Source of the DNA: Candidatus Halomonas stercoripullorum
GTDB taxonomy: Bacteria > Pseudomonadota > Gammaproteobacteria > Pseudomonadales > Halomonadaceae
Reading direction: 5' to 3'
Length of the DNA stretch: 7,067 nt
Assembly (NCBI GenBank): GCA_019114645.1
Contig: DXFC01000097.1
Coordinates: 1-7,067 of the forward strand
The notes beneath the pieces are model-generated. The model saw nothing but the letters and a program-made list of their open reading frames with translations. It had not been told where the DNA came from and searched no databases. Below, piece by piece: positions 1 to 5,229 of the stretch; the first letter of the stretch is position 1, and the number at the start of each line of letters is the position of its first letter. The translations under genes were made by a program, and so were the position numbers.

Positions 1-1437
1 GGCTTTTACGCCTATCGCCAAACCACGGACCTTGATGACTACATGCTGGCCGGGCGCAAGCTGCACCCCGGCGTTGCCGCCCTTTCCGCAGGGGCTTCCG
101 ATATGTCGGGCTGGCTGTTGATGGGCCTGCCGGGAGCGATCTACGCCGCCGGACTGGTAGAGGCGTGGATCGCCATCGGCCTGACCGTGGGTGCCTACCT
201 GAACTGGAAATTCGTGGCACCACGCTTGCGTTCCTATACCGAGGTGTCCAACAACTCCATTACCCTGCCGAGCTTTCTGGAGAACCGCTTCAAGGACAAC
301 ACTCACCTGCTGCGCATCGTCTCCGGCATCATTATCCTCATCTTCTTTACCTTCTATGTCTCTTCGGGAATGGTGGCAGGTGGCGTGTTCTTCGAGGCGA
401 CCTTTGGGACTCATTACCTGATCGGAATGATACTTGTCGCCGGCATCACGCTAACCTACACCCTGTTTGGTGGCTTCCTTGGTGCTTCCCTGACCGATGT
501 CGTCCAGGGCTTGTTGATGCTCGCCGCCCTGATTCTGGTGCCGATCATCACCATCGCCACCATGGGGGGCCTCGACGAAGTCACCGCTGCCATCCACGCT
601 GCGGATGCCGCGCACAATAGCGCCAACCCGGGCGACTCGCTGCAGCGTACTTCGCTACTGTTCGGTGGCAGCCTGTTAGGCATCATTTCAGCCGCCGCCT
701 GGGGCCTCGGCTATTTTGGACAGCCCCATATCATCGTGCGGTTCATGGCTCTGCGCTCTGCTGCCGACGCCAAGGCCGGTCGCCGTATCGGTATCAGCTG
801 GATGGTGCTGGTGGCCTGTGGTGCCATCTTCTCGGGCCTGATTGGTGTCGGCTACTTCCATGCCAGTGGCGATCAGCTCGCCAACCCCGAAACCGTCTTC
901 CTGCGCATGTCACAGATTCTGTTCCACCCCTTCATTGCCGGCCTGGTACTGGCTGCCGTACTCGCGGCCATCATGTCCACCGTCTCCTCCCAGTTGATCG
1001 TCTGTTCCTCCGCCCTGGTGGAAGACATCTACAAGATCTTCGGCAAGGAGGCATCCGCCGAGAAACAGGTCACGCTGGGGCGTATTGGCGTACTCATCGT
1101 GGCCATTGTCGCCGGGCTGCTGGCCATTGATCCGCGCTCGAACATCCTGGGCCTGGTCGGGTTTGCCTGGGCCGGCTTCGGTGCCGCCTTCGGTCCCATC
1201 ATTATCCTGTCGCTGTTCTGGCGCAAGCTGACCGCCATGGGCGCCCTGGCCGGCATGGTGGTCGGTGCCTCGGTCGTCGGCGTATGGGGCAATACCGCTG
1301 CGCTACAGTCGCTGATGTACGAGATTGTGCCCGGCTTCATCGCCTGTGGTATCGCCGCTGTGCTGGTTTCACTGGCTACCGCGCGCCACCAGGATACAGT
1401 CGAGTCGGAGTTCAGCGAAATGGAATCTCAGCTCTGA
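1..1437 (+). CDS. putP: Sodium/proline symporter PutP (5' end cut by window)
   Basis: High-affinity Na+-coupled proline uptake transporter of the inner membrane (solute:sodium symporter family, LeuT fold). The reading frame is open from base 1 with no start in view; compared with E. coli PutP (about 502 residues) roughly the first 20 residues are missing, leaving 478 here. The family signature SAGASDMSGWLLMGLPGA lies at about residues 29-46 of the visible part and contains the conserved Asp of the Na+ site (codon at 100-102). Further conserved blocks are WGLGYFGQPHI near 711-743, the MSTVSSQ segment near 972-992 (the Ser/Thr pair that ligates Na+) and AWAGFGAAFGP near 1165-1200. Hydrophobic helices alternate throughout. 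The C-terminal tail is short, hydrophilic and acidic. The stop TGA is at 1435-1437. Family assignment is secure; the proline substrate is inferred from close similarity to PutP. Confidence 0.96.
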   Translation, partial: GFYAYRQTTDLDDYMLAGRKLHPGVAALSAGASDMSGWLLMGLPGAIYAAGLVEAWIAIGLTVGAYLNWKFVAPRLRSYTEVSNNSITLPSFLENRFKDNTHLLRIVSGIIILIFFTFYVSSGMVAGGVFFEATFGTHYLIGMILVAGITLTYTLFGGFLGASLTDVVQGLLMLAALILVPIITIATMGGLDEVTAAIHAADAAHNSANPGDSLQRTSLLFGGSLLGIISAAAWGLGYFGQPHIIVRFMALRSAADAKAGRRIGISWMVLVACGAIFSGLIGVGYFHASGDQLANPETVFLRMSQILFHPFIAGLVLAAVLAAIMSTVSSQLIVCSSALVEDIYKIFGKEASAEKQVTLGRIGVLIVAIVAGLLAIDPRSNILGLVGFAWAGFGAAFGPIIILSLFWRKLTAMGALAGMVVGASVVGVWGNTAALQSLMYEIVPGFIACGIAAVLVSLATARHQDTVESEFSEMESQL

Positions 1438-1469
1438 GGGCGGCTTTCGACTCCGCTATTATCGATGTG

Positions 1470-1500
1470 ACAACGGCACCCCACGGGGTGCCGTCGTTGT
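1470..1500 (+). terminator. Hairpin downstream of putP, probable terminator
   Basis: An 8-bp perfect GC-rich stem (CGGCACCC 1474-1481 with GGGTGCCG 1486-1493, loop CACG) is extended at its base by ACAA/TTGT (1470-1473 with 1497-1500) across a 3-nt bulge. It lies 33 bases after the putP stop and before the next promoter. No real T-run follows (GTTGTGTGG), so it is a weak or imperfect intrinsic terminator, or an mRNA 3'-end stabiliser. Confidence 0.5.
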
Positions 1501-1522
1501 GTGGAAAAGAAAAATAACAAAA

Positions 1523-1557
1523 TCCAAACAGTCATTTGGAAACAGTGTTCGTATACT
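1523..1557 (+). promoter_or_regulatory. Candidate promoter and operator-like palindrome of ompW copy 1
   Basis: A good -10 hexamer TATACT sits at 1552-1557, which would place the transcript start near 1564. There is no good -35: the 17-bp-spaced hexamer CAGTCA at 1529-1534 matches only 3 of 6. Instead an 18-bp perfect palindrome TCCAAA-N6-TTTGGA (1523-1540) covers the -35 area, and AAACAGT occurs twice (1526-1532, 1540-1546). The weak -35 plus dyad suggests control by an activator or repressor; no known regulator is assigned. Confidence 0.45.
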
Positions 1558-1567
1558 GAAGTTGTTT

Positions 1568-1593
1568 CTAAAGCCCGGGATGTAAGGCTTTAG
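1568..1593 (+). promoter_or_regulatory. 5' leader stem-loop of ompW copy 1
   Basis: A perfect 8-bp inverted repeat CTAAAGCC (1568-1575) and GGCTTTAG (1586-1593) encloses a 10-nt loop, CGGGATGTAA. It begins just after the predicted transcript start (about 1564) and ends 8 bases before the Shine-Dalgarno AGGAGG (1602-1607). The loop holds GGATGT, identical to the 3' half of the CsrA SELEX consensus RUACARGGAUGU. It is not followed by a T-run, so it is not a terminator. It may stabilise the mRNA or be a protein or sRNA target. Confidence 0.55.
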
Positions 1594-1614
1594 CCGCAAC
1601 CAGGAGGACACGCT

Positions 1615-2208
1615 ATGCAACCGACTCGATTGATTCCCGTTGTGGCCCTTGCGGCCAGCTCTCTTTTTGCCAGCCAGGCAGTCCTGGCCTATAGCGCCGG
1701 TGATGCTTTCGTGCGGGGCGGCTTCGCCAAAACCGAAACACGCTCCAGCAATGGCGCTGTCGACGACATCAGCAATGGTGACACTGGCTTTACCTTTGGT
1801 GCCGGTTATCTTTTCCACGACAAGGTAGGGGTGGAATTGAACAGCTCCGAGAAACTGGAGCATGACGTGACCCTCAACGGCGCAACCGGTACCTTTGATC
1901 GCCAGCCGATCAACCTGCTGGTGAACTACTACCCCCTGGGTGGGGTGGATTCACGTGTACAACCCTACGTGGGCGCGGGGCTTAACTACACCCGCTTTTC
2001 CGGCGAACCGGAAGGTGTCAGTGCCCGCCGCTCCTATGGCGCCATAGGCCAGGTGGGGCTCGACCTCGCGATTACCGACAACCTCATGCTTAACGGTTTC
2101 GCCAGCTATGCAGACGTGGACTCCCGCGTTTCCATTGACGGTGAGCGTATTGGCAAAGCCAAGGTGGACCCGATGACCATCGGCGGTGGCCTCACCCTCC
2201 GCTTTTAA
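1615..2208 (+). CDS. OmpW-family outer membrane protein, divergent copy 1
   Basis: Predicted 8-stranded outer-membrane beta-barrel of the OmpW family, 197 residues (E. coli OmpW about 212). A Sec signal peptide occupies residues 1-25 (Arg5, hydrophobic core, cleavage after AVLA). The mature part starts YSAGDAFVRGGFAK. Family blocks include GYLFHDKVGVEL (64-75), NYYPLGG (104-110), VQPYVGAGLNYTRFS (115-129) and the terminal Phe of LRF needed for barrel assembly. It differs from canonical OmpW at conserved places: the HLPPT block reads DRQPIN, SWGAAGQ reads SYGAIGQ, and DPW reads DPM. The start is supported by AGGAGG at 1602-1607, 7 bases upstream. Family members form narrow hydrophobic channels for small nonpolar compounds; the substrate here is unknown. 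The gene has its own promoter region and terminator, so it is probably monocistronic. Confidence 0.9.
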   Translation: MQPTRLIPVVALAASSLFASQAVLAYSAGDAFVRGGFAKTETRSSNGAVDDISNGDTGFTFGAGYLFHDKVGVELNSSEKLEHDVTLNGATGTFDRQPINLLVNYYPLGGVDSRVQPYVGAGLNYTRFSGEPEGVSARRSYGAIGQVGLDLAITDNLMLNGFASYADVDSRVSIDGERIGKAKVDPMTIGGGLTLRF

Positions 2209-2240
2209 ATAACGCCAGCTTCACTCAAGCATGTTTCAAC

Positions 2241-2267
2241 GTGCCGGGCCCTGTGCCCGGCACTTTT
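2241..2267 (+). terminator. Rho-independent terminator of ompW copy 1
   Basis: A perfect 9-bp stem GTGCCGGGC (2241-2249) and GCCCGGCAC (2255-2263) with a 5-nt loop is followed directly by TTTT and a further T-rich stretch. It lies 33 bases after the stop codon, so the two ompW genes are transcribed separately. Confidence 0.85.
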
Positions 2268-2320
2268 CGTTCTGCCAAAAGCCTCAATTCTGCCAAGAAG
2301 GCATCAACCGATAAAAATGC

Positions 2321-2362
2321 TTGTCGTAGATCAATATTATGCCCTCAGGCACTGGGTAGACT
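2321..2362 (+). promoter_or_regulatory. Candidate FNR/Anr-dependent class II promoter of ompW copy 2
   Basis: TTGTC-GTAG-ATCAA at 2321-2334 matches the FNR/Anr consensus TTGAT-N4-ATCAA at 8 of 10 defined positions. A -10-like hexamer TAGACT (4 of 6) lies at 2357-2362. If the box spans -48 to -35, as in FNR-activated promoters centred at -41.5, then -12 to -7 falls exactly on 2357-2362, and transcription would begin near 2369. There is no separate -35 hexamer. E. coli ompW is known to respond to oxygen through FNR. The box and spacing are seen; regulation is inferred. Confidence 0.55.
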
Positions 2363-2415
2363 TGCCGCATTCTTTACCGTTCAGGCTATTAATCATTAAC
2401 AACGGGAACCCACTC

Positions 2416-3042
2416 ATGCGCAAACACACCCTCCCCACCTTGCTTGCCGCCGGCTTGGCCACCGCTGCCTTTACCGCCAGCAGCCAGGCACTCGCCTACG
2501 GTGCCGGCGACTTCTTTACCCGCTTCGGGGTCGCCAAGGTCTCACCCAAAAGCGATAACGGCAGCTTGGCAGGGGGCGCTCTTGCTGTCGATGTCGAGGA
2601 CGATACCCGCTTCGCCTTTACCCTGGGCTACCGCTTCCATGACAAGCTGGGCGTCGAGCTGCTGGCCGCCGAACCGTTCAAGCATGACATCAAGCTGGGC
2701 GGCGAGAACCTGGCTTCCACCAAGCATCTGCCGCCAACCCTGACCCTGCAGTACTACCCGCTGGGTGGCACCCAAGCTTATGTACAGCCTTATGTCGGGG
2801 TGGGCGTCAACTACACCCGCTTCTCCAGTGAGGAAAGTGCTCTGGGCGATCTGGATCTGGACAGCTCCTGGGGTGCCGCCGGGCAGCTGGGTGTCGATCT
2901 GCTGATCAACGACAACTGGGCCCTGAATGCCTCCGCCTGGTATATCGATCTGGAAACCGATGCCAGCCTGGGTGGTGCCGATATCGGCACGGTCAAGATC
3001 GACCCCTGGGTGATCATGGGTGGTCTTAGCTACCGCTTCTAA
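2416..3042 (+). CDS. ompW: OmpW outer membrane protein, canonical copy 2
   Basis: Outer-membrane 8-stranded beta-barrel of the OmpW family, 208 residues, close to the usual length. A signal peptide spans residues 1-27 (MRKH basic start, Ala/Leu core, cleavage after SQALA). The mature protein begins YGAGDFFTRFG. Canonical blocks are present: KLGVELLAAEPFKH (77-90), HLPPTLTLQYYPLGG (104-118), VQPYVGVGVNYTRFS (123-137), SWGAAGQLGVD (151-161), DPW (196-198) and terminal YRF. An in-frame ATG at 2317 would add 33 residues without a signal sequence and would overlap the predicted promoter, so 2416 is preferred. The ribosome site is weak (GGGAA 2404-2408). The leader contains a small palindrome, TTAAT-C-ATTAA (2389-2399). 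Family members carry small hydrophobic compounds and are linked to osmotic and oxygen stress; the function here is inferred. Confidence 0.93.
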   Translation: MRKHTLPTLLAAGLATAAFTASSQALAYGAGDFFTRFGVAKVSPKSDNGSLAGGALAVDVEDDTRFAFTLGYRFHDKLGVELLAAEPFKHDIKLGGENLASTKHLPPTLTLQYYPLGGTQAYVQPYVGVGVNYTRFSSEESALGDLDLDSSWGAAGQLGVDLLINDNWALNASAWYIDLETDASLGGADIGTVKIDPWVIMGGLSYRF

Positions 3043-3081
3043 CACCCACGCCCGGCACGCGAAAATGCCAGCCGGTCATGA

Positions 3082-3108
3082 AGAGGCCCACCTTGCGGTG
3101 GGCCTTTT
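3082..3108. terminator. Bidirectional terminator between ompW copy 2 and yqcC
   Basis: A perfect 9-bp stem AGGCCCACC (3084-3092) and GGTGGGCCT (3097-3105) with loop TTGC is followed by TTT on the plus strand and preceded by an A-containing stretch that gives a weaker T-tract on the minus strand. It sits between two convergent genes, 41 bases after one stop and 33 bases from the other, and could serve both. Confidence 0.82.
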
Positions 3109-3140
3109 ACGTTGCCGCACTCTTGTTGTGTTGCAGCCAT

Positions 3141-3473
3141 TCAGTTTTCGGTCACCAGTCGGTCGATTTCCTCGACAGCCTTGAGCAGCAGCAGGCGATC
3201 GCTGGCGCGTGTGCCTTGCTGGGCCAAATAGGTATCGACCACCGGCGTCACATCACACTTGGCGGGCAAGGGCGCCTTGGCCTCGATCAGCGCATCAAGA
3301 CGCGGAATGAACACAAAGCGCAACCACTGCAGGAGAGTCATGGTATCGATACAGAATGGTTGCTGGCTAGCGTAGGCTTCCACCGTCGGGGTATTCATGC
3401 GCCATAGATCAGTGGCTTTCATTGTAGCCTCGAGACGGCGCAGGGCCGTACCAAGCTCGTCATGGACCGTCAT
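3141..3473 (-). CDS. yqcC: YqcC family protein (DUF446)
   Basis: Small cytoplasmic protein of 110 residues, matching E. coli YqcC (about 109) in length and pattern. The hallmark stretch runs from residue 24 to 58: LWR..TP, then S.QPFCIDTM, then L.QWL.FVFIPR, followed by the PLP turn at 68-70 and a C-terminal helix ending in DRLVTEN. The protein looks all-helical with no signal peptide or membrane segment. The start ATG at 3471-3473 is chosen because homology begins there and an AGGTGA-like ribosome site lies 7 bases upstream; an upstream in-frame ATG at 3611 would add 46 unconserved residues across the divergent promoter region. The molecular function of YqcC is not established. It stands alone here, convergent with ompW and divergent from the rim operon. 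Confidence 0.9.
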   Translation of the reverse strand: MTVHDELGTALRRLEATMKATDLWRMNTPTVEAYASQQPFCIDTMTLLQWLRFVFIPRLDALIEAKAPLPAKCDVTPVVDTYLAQQGTRASDRLLLLKAVEEIDRLVTEN

Positions 3474-3500
3474 ATCAGTCACCTGCTGTAATTTCCTCTC

Positions 3501-3529
3501 ATTATCCAGACAGCTGCCTCGCCTGACCA
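3501..3529 (-). promoter_or_regulatory. Candidate sigma-70 promoter of yqcC
   Basis: Read on the minus strand, TGGTCA (3529-3524, 4 of 6 to the -35 consensus) and GATAAT (3506-3501, 5 of 6 to the -10 consensus) are separated by 17 bases. The predicted start near 3494 leaves a leader of about 20 bases before the yqcC start codon. Confidence 0.5.
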
Positions 3530-3562
3530 GCCGGGGCTGTGCACAGTTTCCCTGAACGAGGC

Positions 3563-3571
3563 TGTGGATAA
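3563..3571 (-). promoter_or_regulatory. Perfect DnaA box
   Basis: The minus strand reads TTATCCACA, an exact strong DnaA box, in the divergent yqcC/DUF3549 intergenic region. A one-mismatch copy, TTATCCAGA, lies at 3502-3510 on the plus strand but overlaps the yqcC -10. A 10-bp palindrome CTGTGCACAG (3537-3546) lies between them. No replication-origin genes or AT-rich unwinding element are present, so this is not an origin; it may be a DnaA-responsive promoter site or chance. Confidence 0.35.
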
Positions 3572-3663
3572 GCTCTGGAAAGCCGCTCCGACAGCAGGGA
3601 ACACGGGGCATTGCCCGACATGGTCATTTATTGAGCAGCCTGCTCCACTTCTAACTACGGTGG

Positions 3664-3692
3664 CTGACAGAACGGATTCACCACGGTAGAGT
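3664..3692 (+). promoter_or_regulatory. Candidate sigma-70 promoter of the DUF3549-rimB-rimK operon
   Basis: CTGACA (3664-3669, 5 of 6 to the -35 consensus) and TAGAGT (3687-3692, 4 of 6 to the -10 consensus) are 17 bases apart. Transcription would start near 3699, giving a leader of about 14 bases that contains the ribosome site AAGGAG (3702-3707) of the first gene. Confidence 0.55.
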
Positions 3693-3712
3693 GCCCCGAT
3701 CAAGGAGCCGAT

Positions 3713-4756
3713 ATGCAGCCGATCCACACGCTTCACGACTTTTTCGTTCGTACGGGCGCCGATGCCCGCCTCTACCACATGGGTCGCCGGGTCGAGCCCT
3801 GTCCCATGGAGGCGCTGATCAGCCTGGAGCACGACAATGGCGCCTGGCCGCTGCCCTGGCAGGGTGAGGCACGCCTGGGTATTGTCTTGCGTCTTGGTGA
3901 GATGGACGACCCGTTGATCTGGTTTCTTGCCTTGCCACTGGATGAGCAGGGCCAACTGACCCCCGCCCCGCGTGACGCCTTTTTGCAGCGCTTGCTGATA
4001 ACGCTGGGACAAAGTGCAGAAAATACCGACAGCGCGTCGAATCATCAGGACGGGGTAGATAACCTGATGCAGGACAATCCGCTCGCCTTCACTCCGGCGC
4101 TGCCTTTTCAGGCCATGCTGCATGCCAGGGCTACCCGGGATACCGGCAAGCCGCCAAGCCCTCACCTGGAGCCGGTACAGAACTATCTCAGCGGACGACA
4201 ACCTCTCGACTGGCAGTTCCTCGGACTACAGGGCCTGGCGGATTTCGTGGTACGCCTGGATAACGCAGCGGAAACCATCCTGCAACAAGCGCTGCCCGAC
4301 TTGCCTAACGATGTTCTGCTCTCGCTGTGCTACTGCCTCGAACACATTGACATGCCCGACACGCTTGGCATGGCACTGCGTGACAGAGGAGAGCAAGCGG
4401 CACAGGCCGGCGAGCTGGAGTTGCTATGTGCTTGTGTCCGGGCCGTCGGCGGTGCCAGCCCTGGCGTAGCCGGTAGCTGGTTCGATGCGCTTCTCGCCGA
4501 CGATGCGGCCTGTGGCCCAGACCTGCTAGCCGCCATGGCCGCCCGGGGCTGGCGTCATCTGGAGCATGGCGAACGCCTGCCGCGCTTTCTGACCCGGATA
4601 GCGGAGCAGCCCAAGATCGACTTTACTGCAATGGCACGGGACCTGGCCCTGATCCCTCGCTTGCGCCTGCCGGTATTGATGACACTGCGTGGTGCCGAAC
4701 GCCACACTCCCCTGGGGCAACGCCTGGCCGGGCTGACTCCTGACAAGCAGAGCTGA
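3713..4756 (+). CDS. DUF3549 family protein, first gene of the rim operon
   Basis: Uncharacterised cytoplasmic protein of 347 residues with no signal peptide or membrane segment. It resembles the gammaproteobacterial DUF3549 family, as I recall its features: an N-terminal YHMGRRVEPC block (21-30), the strongly hydrophobic DPLIWFLALPLDEQG stretch (66-80) followed by TPAPRDAFLQ, an NPLAFTP block (122-128), and YLSGRQPLDWQFLGLQGLADF (158-178). From about residue 165 to the end it is a series of amphipathic helices with repeated short helix pairs, suggesting an alpha-solenoid-like C-terminal half. The start is supported by AAGGAG 5 bases upstream. The stop is 6 bases before the RimB-type gene, so the three genes are probably cotranscribed. 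No catalytic motif is visible. Function is unknown; operon position suggests a link to ribosome modification. Confidence 0.82.
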   Translation: MQPIHTLHDFFVRTGADARLYHMGRRVEPCPMEALISLEHDNGAWPLPWQGEARLGIVLRLGEMDDPLIWFLALPLDEQGQLTPAPRDAFLQRLLITLGQSAENTDSASNHQDGVDNLMQDNPLAFTPALPFQAMLHARATRDTGKPPSPHLEPVQNYLSGRQPLDWQFLGLQGLADFVVRLDNAAETILQQALPDLPNDVLLSLCYCLEHIDMPDTLGMALRDRGEQAAQAGELELLCACVRAVGGASPGVAGSWFDALLADDAACGPDLLAAMAARGWRHLEHGERLPRFLTRIAEQPKIDFTAMARDLALIPRLRLPVLMTLRGAERHTPLGQRLAGLTPDKQS

Positions 4757-4762
4757 CAGACC

Positions 4763-5200
4763 ATGAAAGACCTGCCCTACACGCCCAAAGCGGTTATCGG
4801 CCATCTCGAAATGGTAACCTTGCCATCCATTGGCGTGAGCCTTTGTGCCAAAATCGATACGGGCGCCTATACCTCGGCACTGCATGCTGAAGACATTGAG
4901 ATCTTCGAAGAAGAGGGACTTCTTTGGATCAGTTTCATCACCCGTAGCGGGGGGCAGGAGTCTCCCCCCCACCACTACCGCAGCCATCTGTATGATCGCC
5001 GCCGCGTGACCAGCTCCAACGGGCAGAAAGAGTGGCGTTATGTGATTCGCACGCCGATGCAGCTGGGCGAACTGGAAGAGATGATAGAACTGACGCTGAC
5101 CGACCGGAGCGAAATGCGCTATCCCATGCTGCTTGGACGCCGCGCACTGCGCCATCTGCTGGTAGCCCCCGGTGTTCGTTACTTGCATGGCGAACCATGA
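4763..5200 (+). CDS. rimB: RimB-type retropepsin-like aspartic protease (RimK-associated)
   Basis: Small single-domain protein (145 residues) of the retropepsin-like family formerly labelled ATP-dependent zinc protease (COG4067/PF05618). The catalytic-type motif is IDTGAYTSALHA at residues 31-42 with Asp32-Thr33-Gly34. Other family blocks are VTSSNGQKEWRYVI (82-95), the DRSEM segment (114-118) and YPMLLGRRAL (120-129). Retropepsins act as dimers, each subunit giving one Asp. In Pseudomonas a protein of this type, RimB, is encoded beside rimK and takes part in control of S6 glutamylation; the symbol is applied by that analogy. No clear Shine-Dalgarno precedes the ATG and the upstream stop is 6 bases away, suggesting translational coupling. 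The stop TGA overlaps an ATG in the rimK frame (ATGA at 5197-5200). Confidence 0.88.
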   Translation: MKDLPYTPKAVIGHLEMVTLPSIGVSLCAKIDTGAYTSALHAEDIEIFEEEGLLWISFITRSGGQESPPHHYRSHLYDRRRVTSSNGQKEWRYVIRTPMQLGELEEMIELTLTDRSEMRYPMLLGRRALRHLLVAPGVRYLHGEP

Positions 5201-5229
5201 CCCACCCGGCAACCGCTGCGGAGCCCAAG

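Noticed and set aside
1470..1500. Hairpin after putP as a CRISPR repeat or mobile-element end
   Set aside because: It occurs once, has no spaced copies or target duplication, and its place after a stop codon fits a terminator.
2317..2415. Upstream in-frame ATG at 2317 as the start of the second OmpW
   Set aside because: It would add 33 residues lacking signal-peptide character and hide the clear signal sequence starting at 2416; it also overlaps the FNR-like promoter and has no ribosome site.
3502..3571. Replication origin suggested by DnaA-box-like sequences
   Set aside because: Only one exact box, no AT-rich unwinding region, and no dnaA, dnaN, gidA or plasmid rep gene nearby.
3474..3611. 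N-terminal extension of yqcC to an ATG at 3611
   Set aside because: The added 46 residues are Cys/Arg-rich, match nothing in YqcC, and cover the divergent promoter region; family homology and an AGGTGA site support 3473.
3604..3653. Short inverted repeats GGGC-ATT-GCCC and GAGCA-GCC-TGCTC in the divergent intergenic region
   Set aside because: Arms of 4-5 bp are expected by chance at this GC content and have no T-run or start-codon context.
3479..4201. Long open frame on the minus strand antisense to the DUF3549 gene
   Set aside because: Composition is that of a shadow of a GC-rich gene; it shows no recognisable domain and overlaps a better-supported gene, a promoter and the yqcC upstream region.
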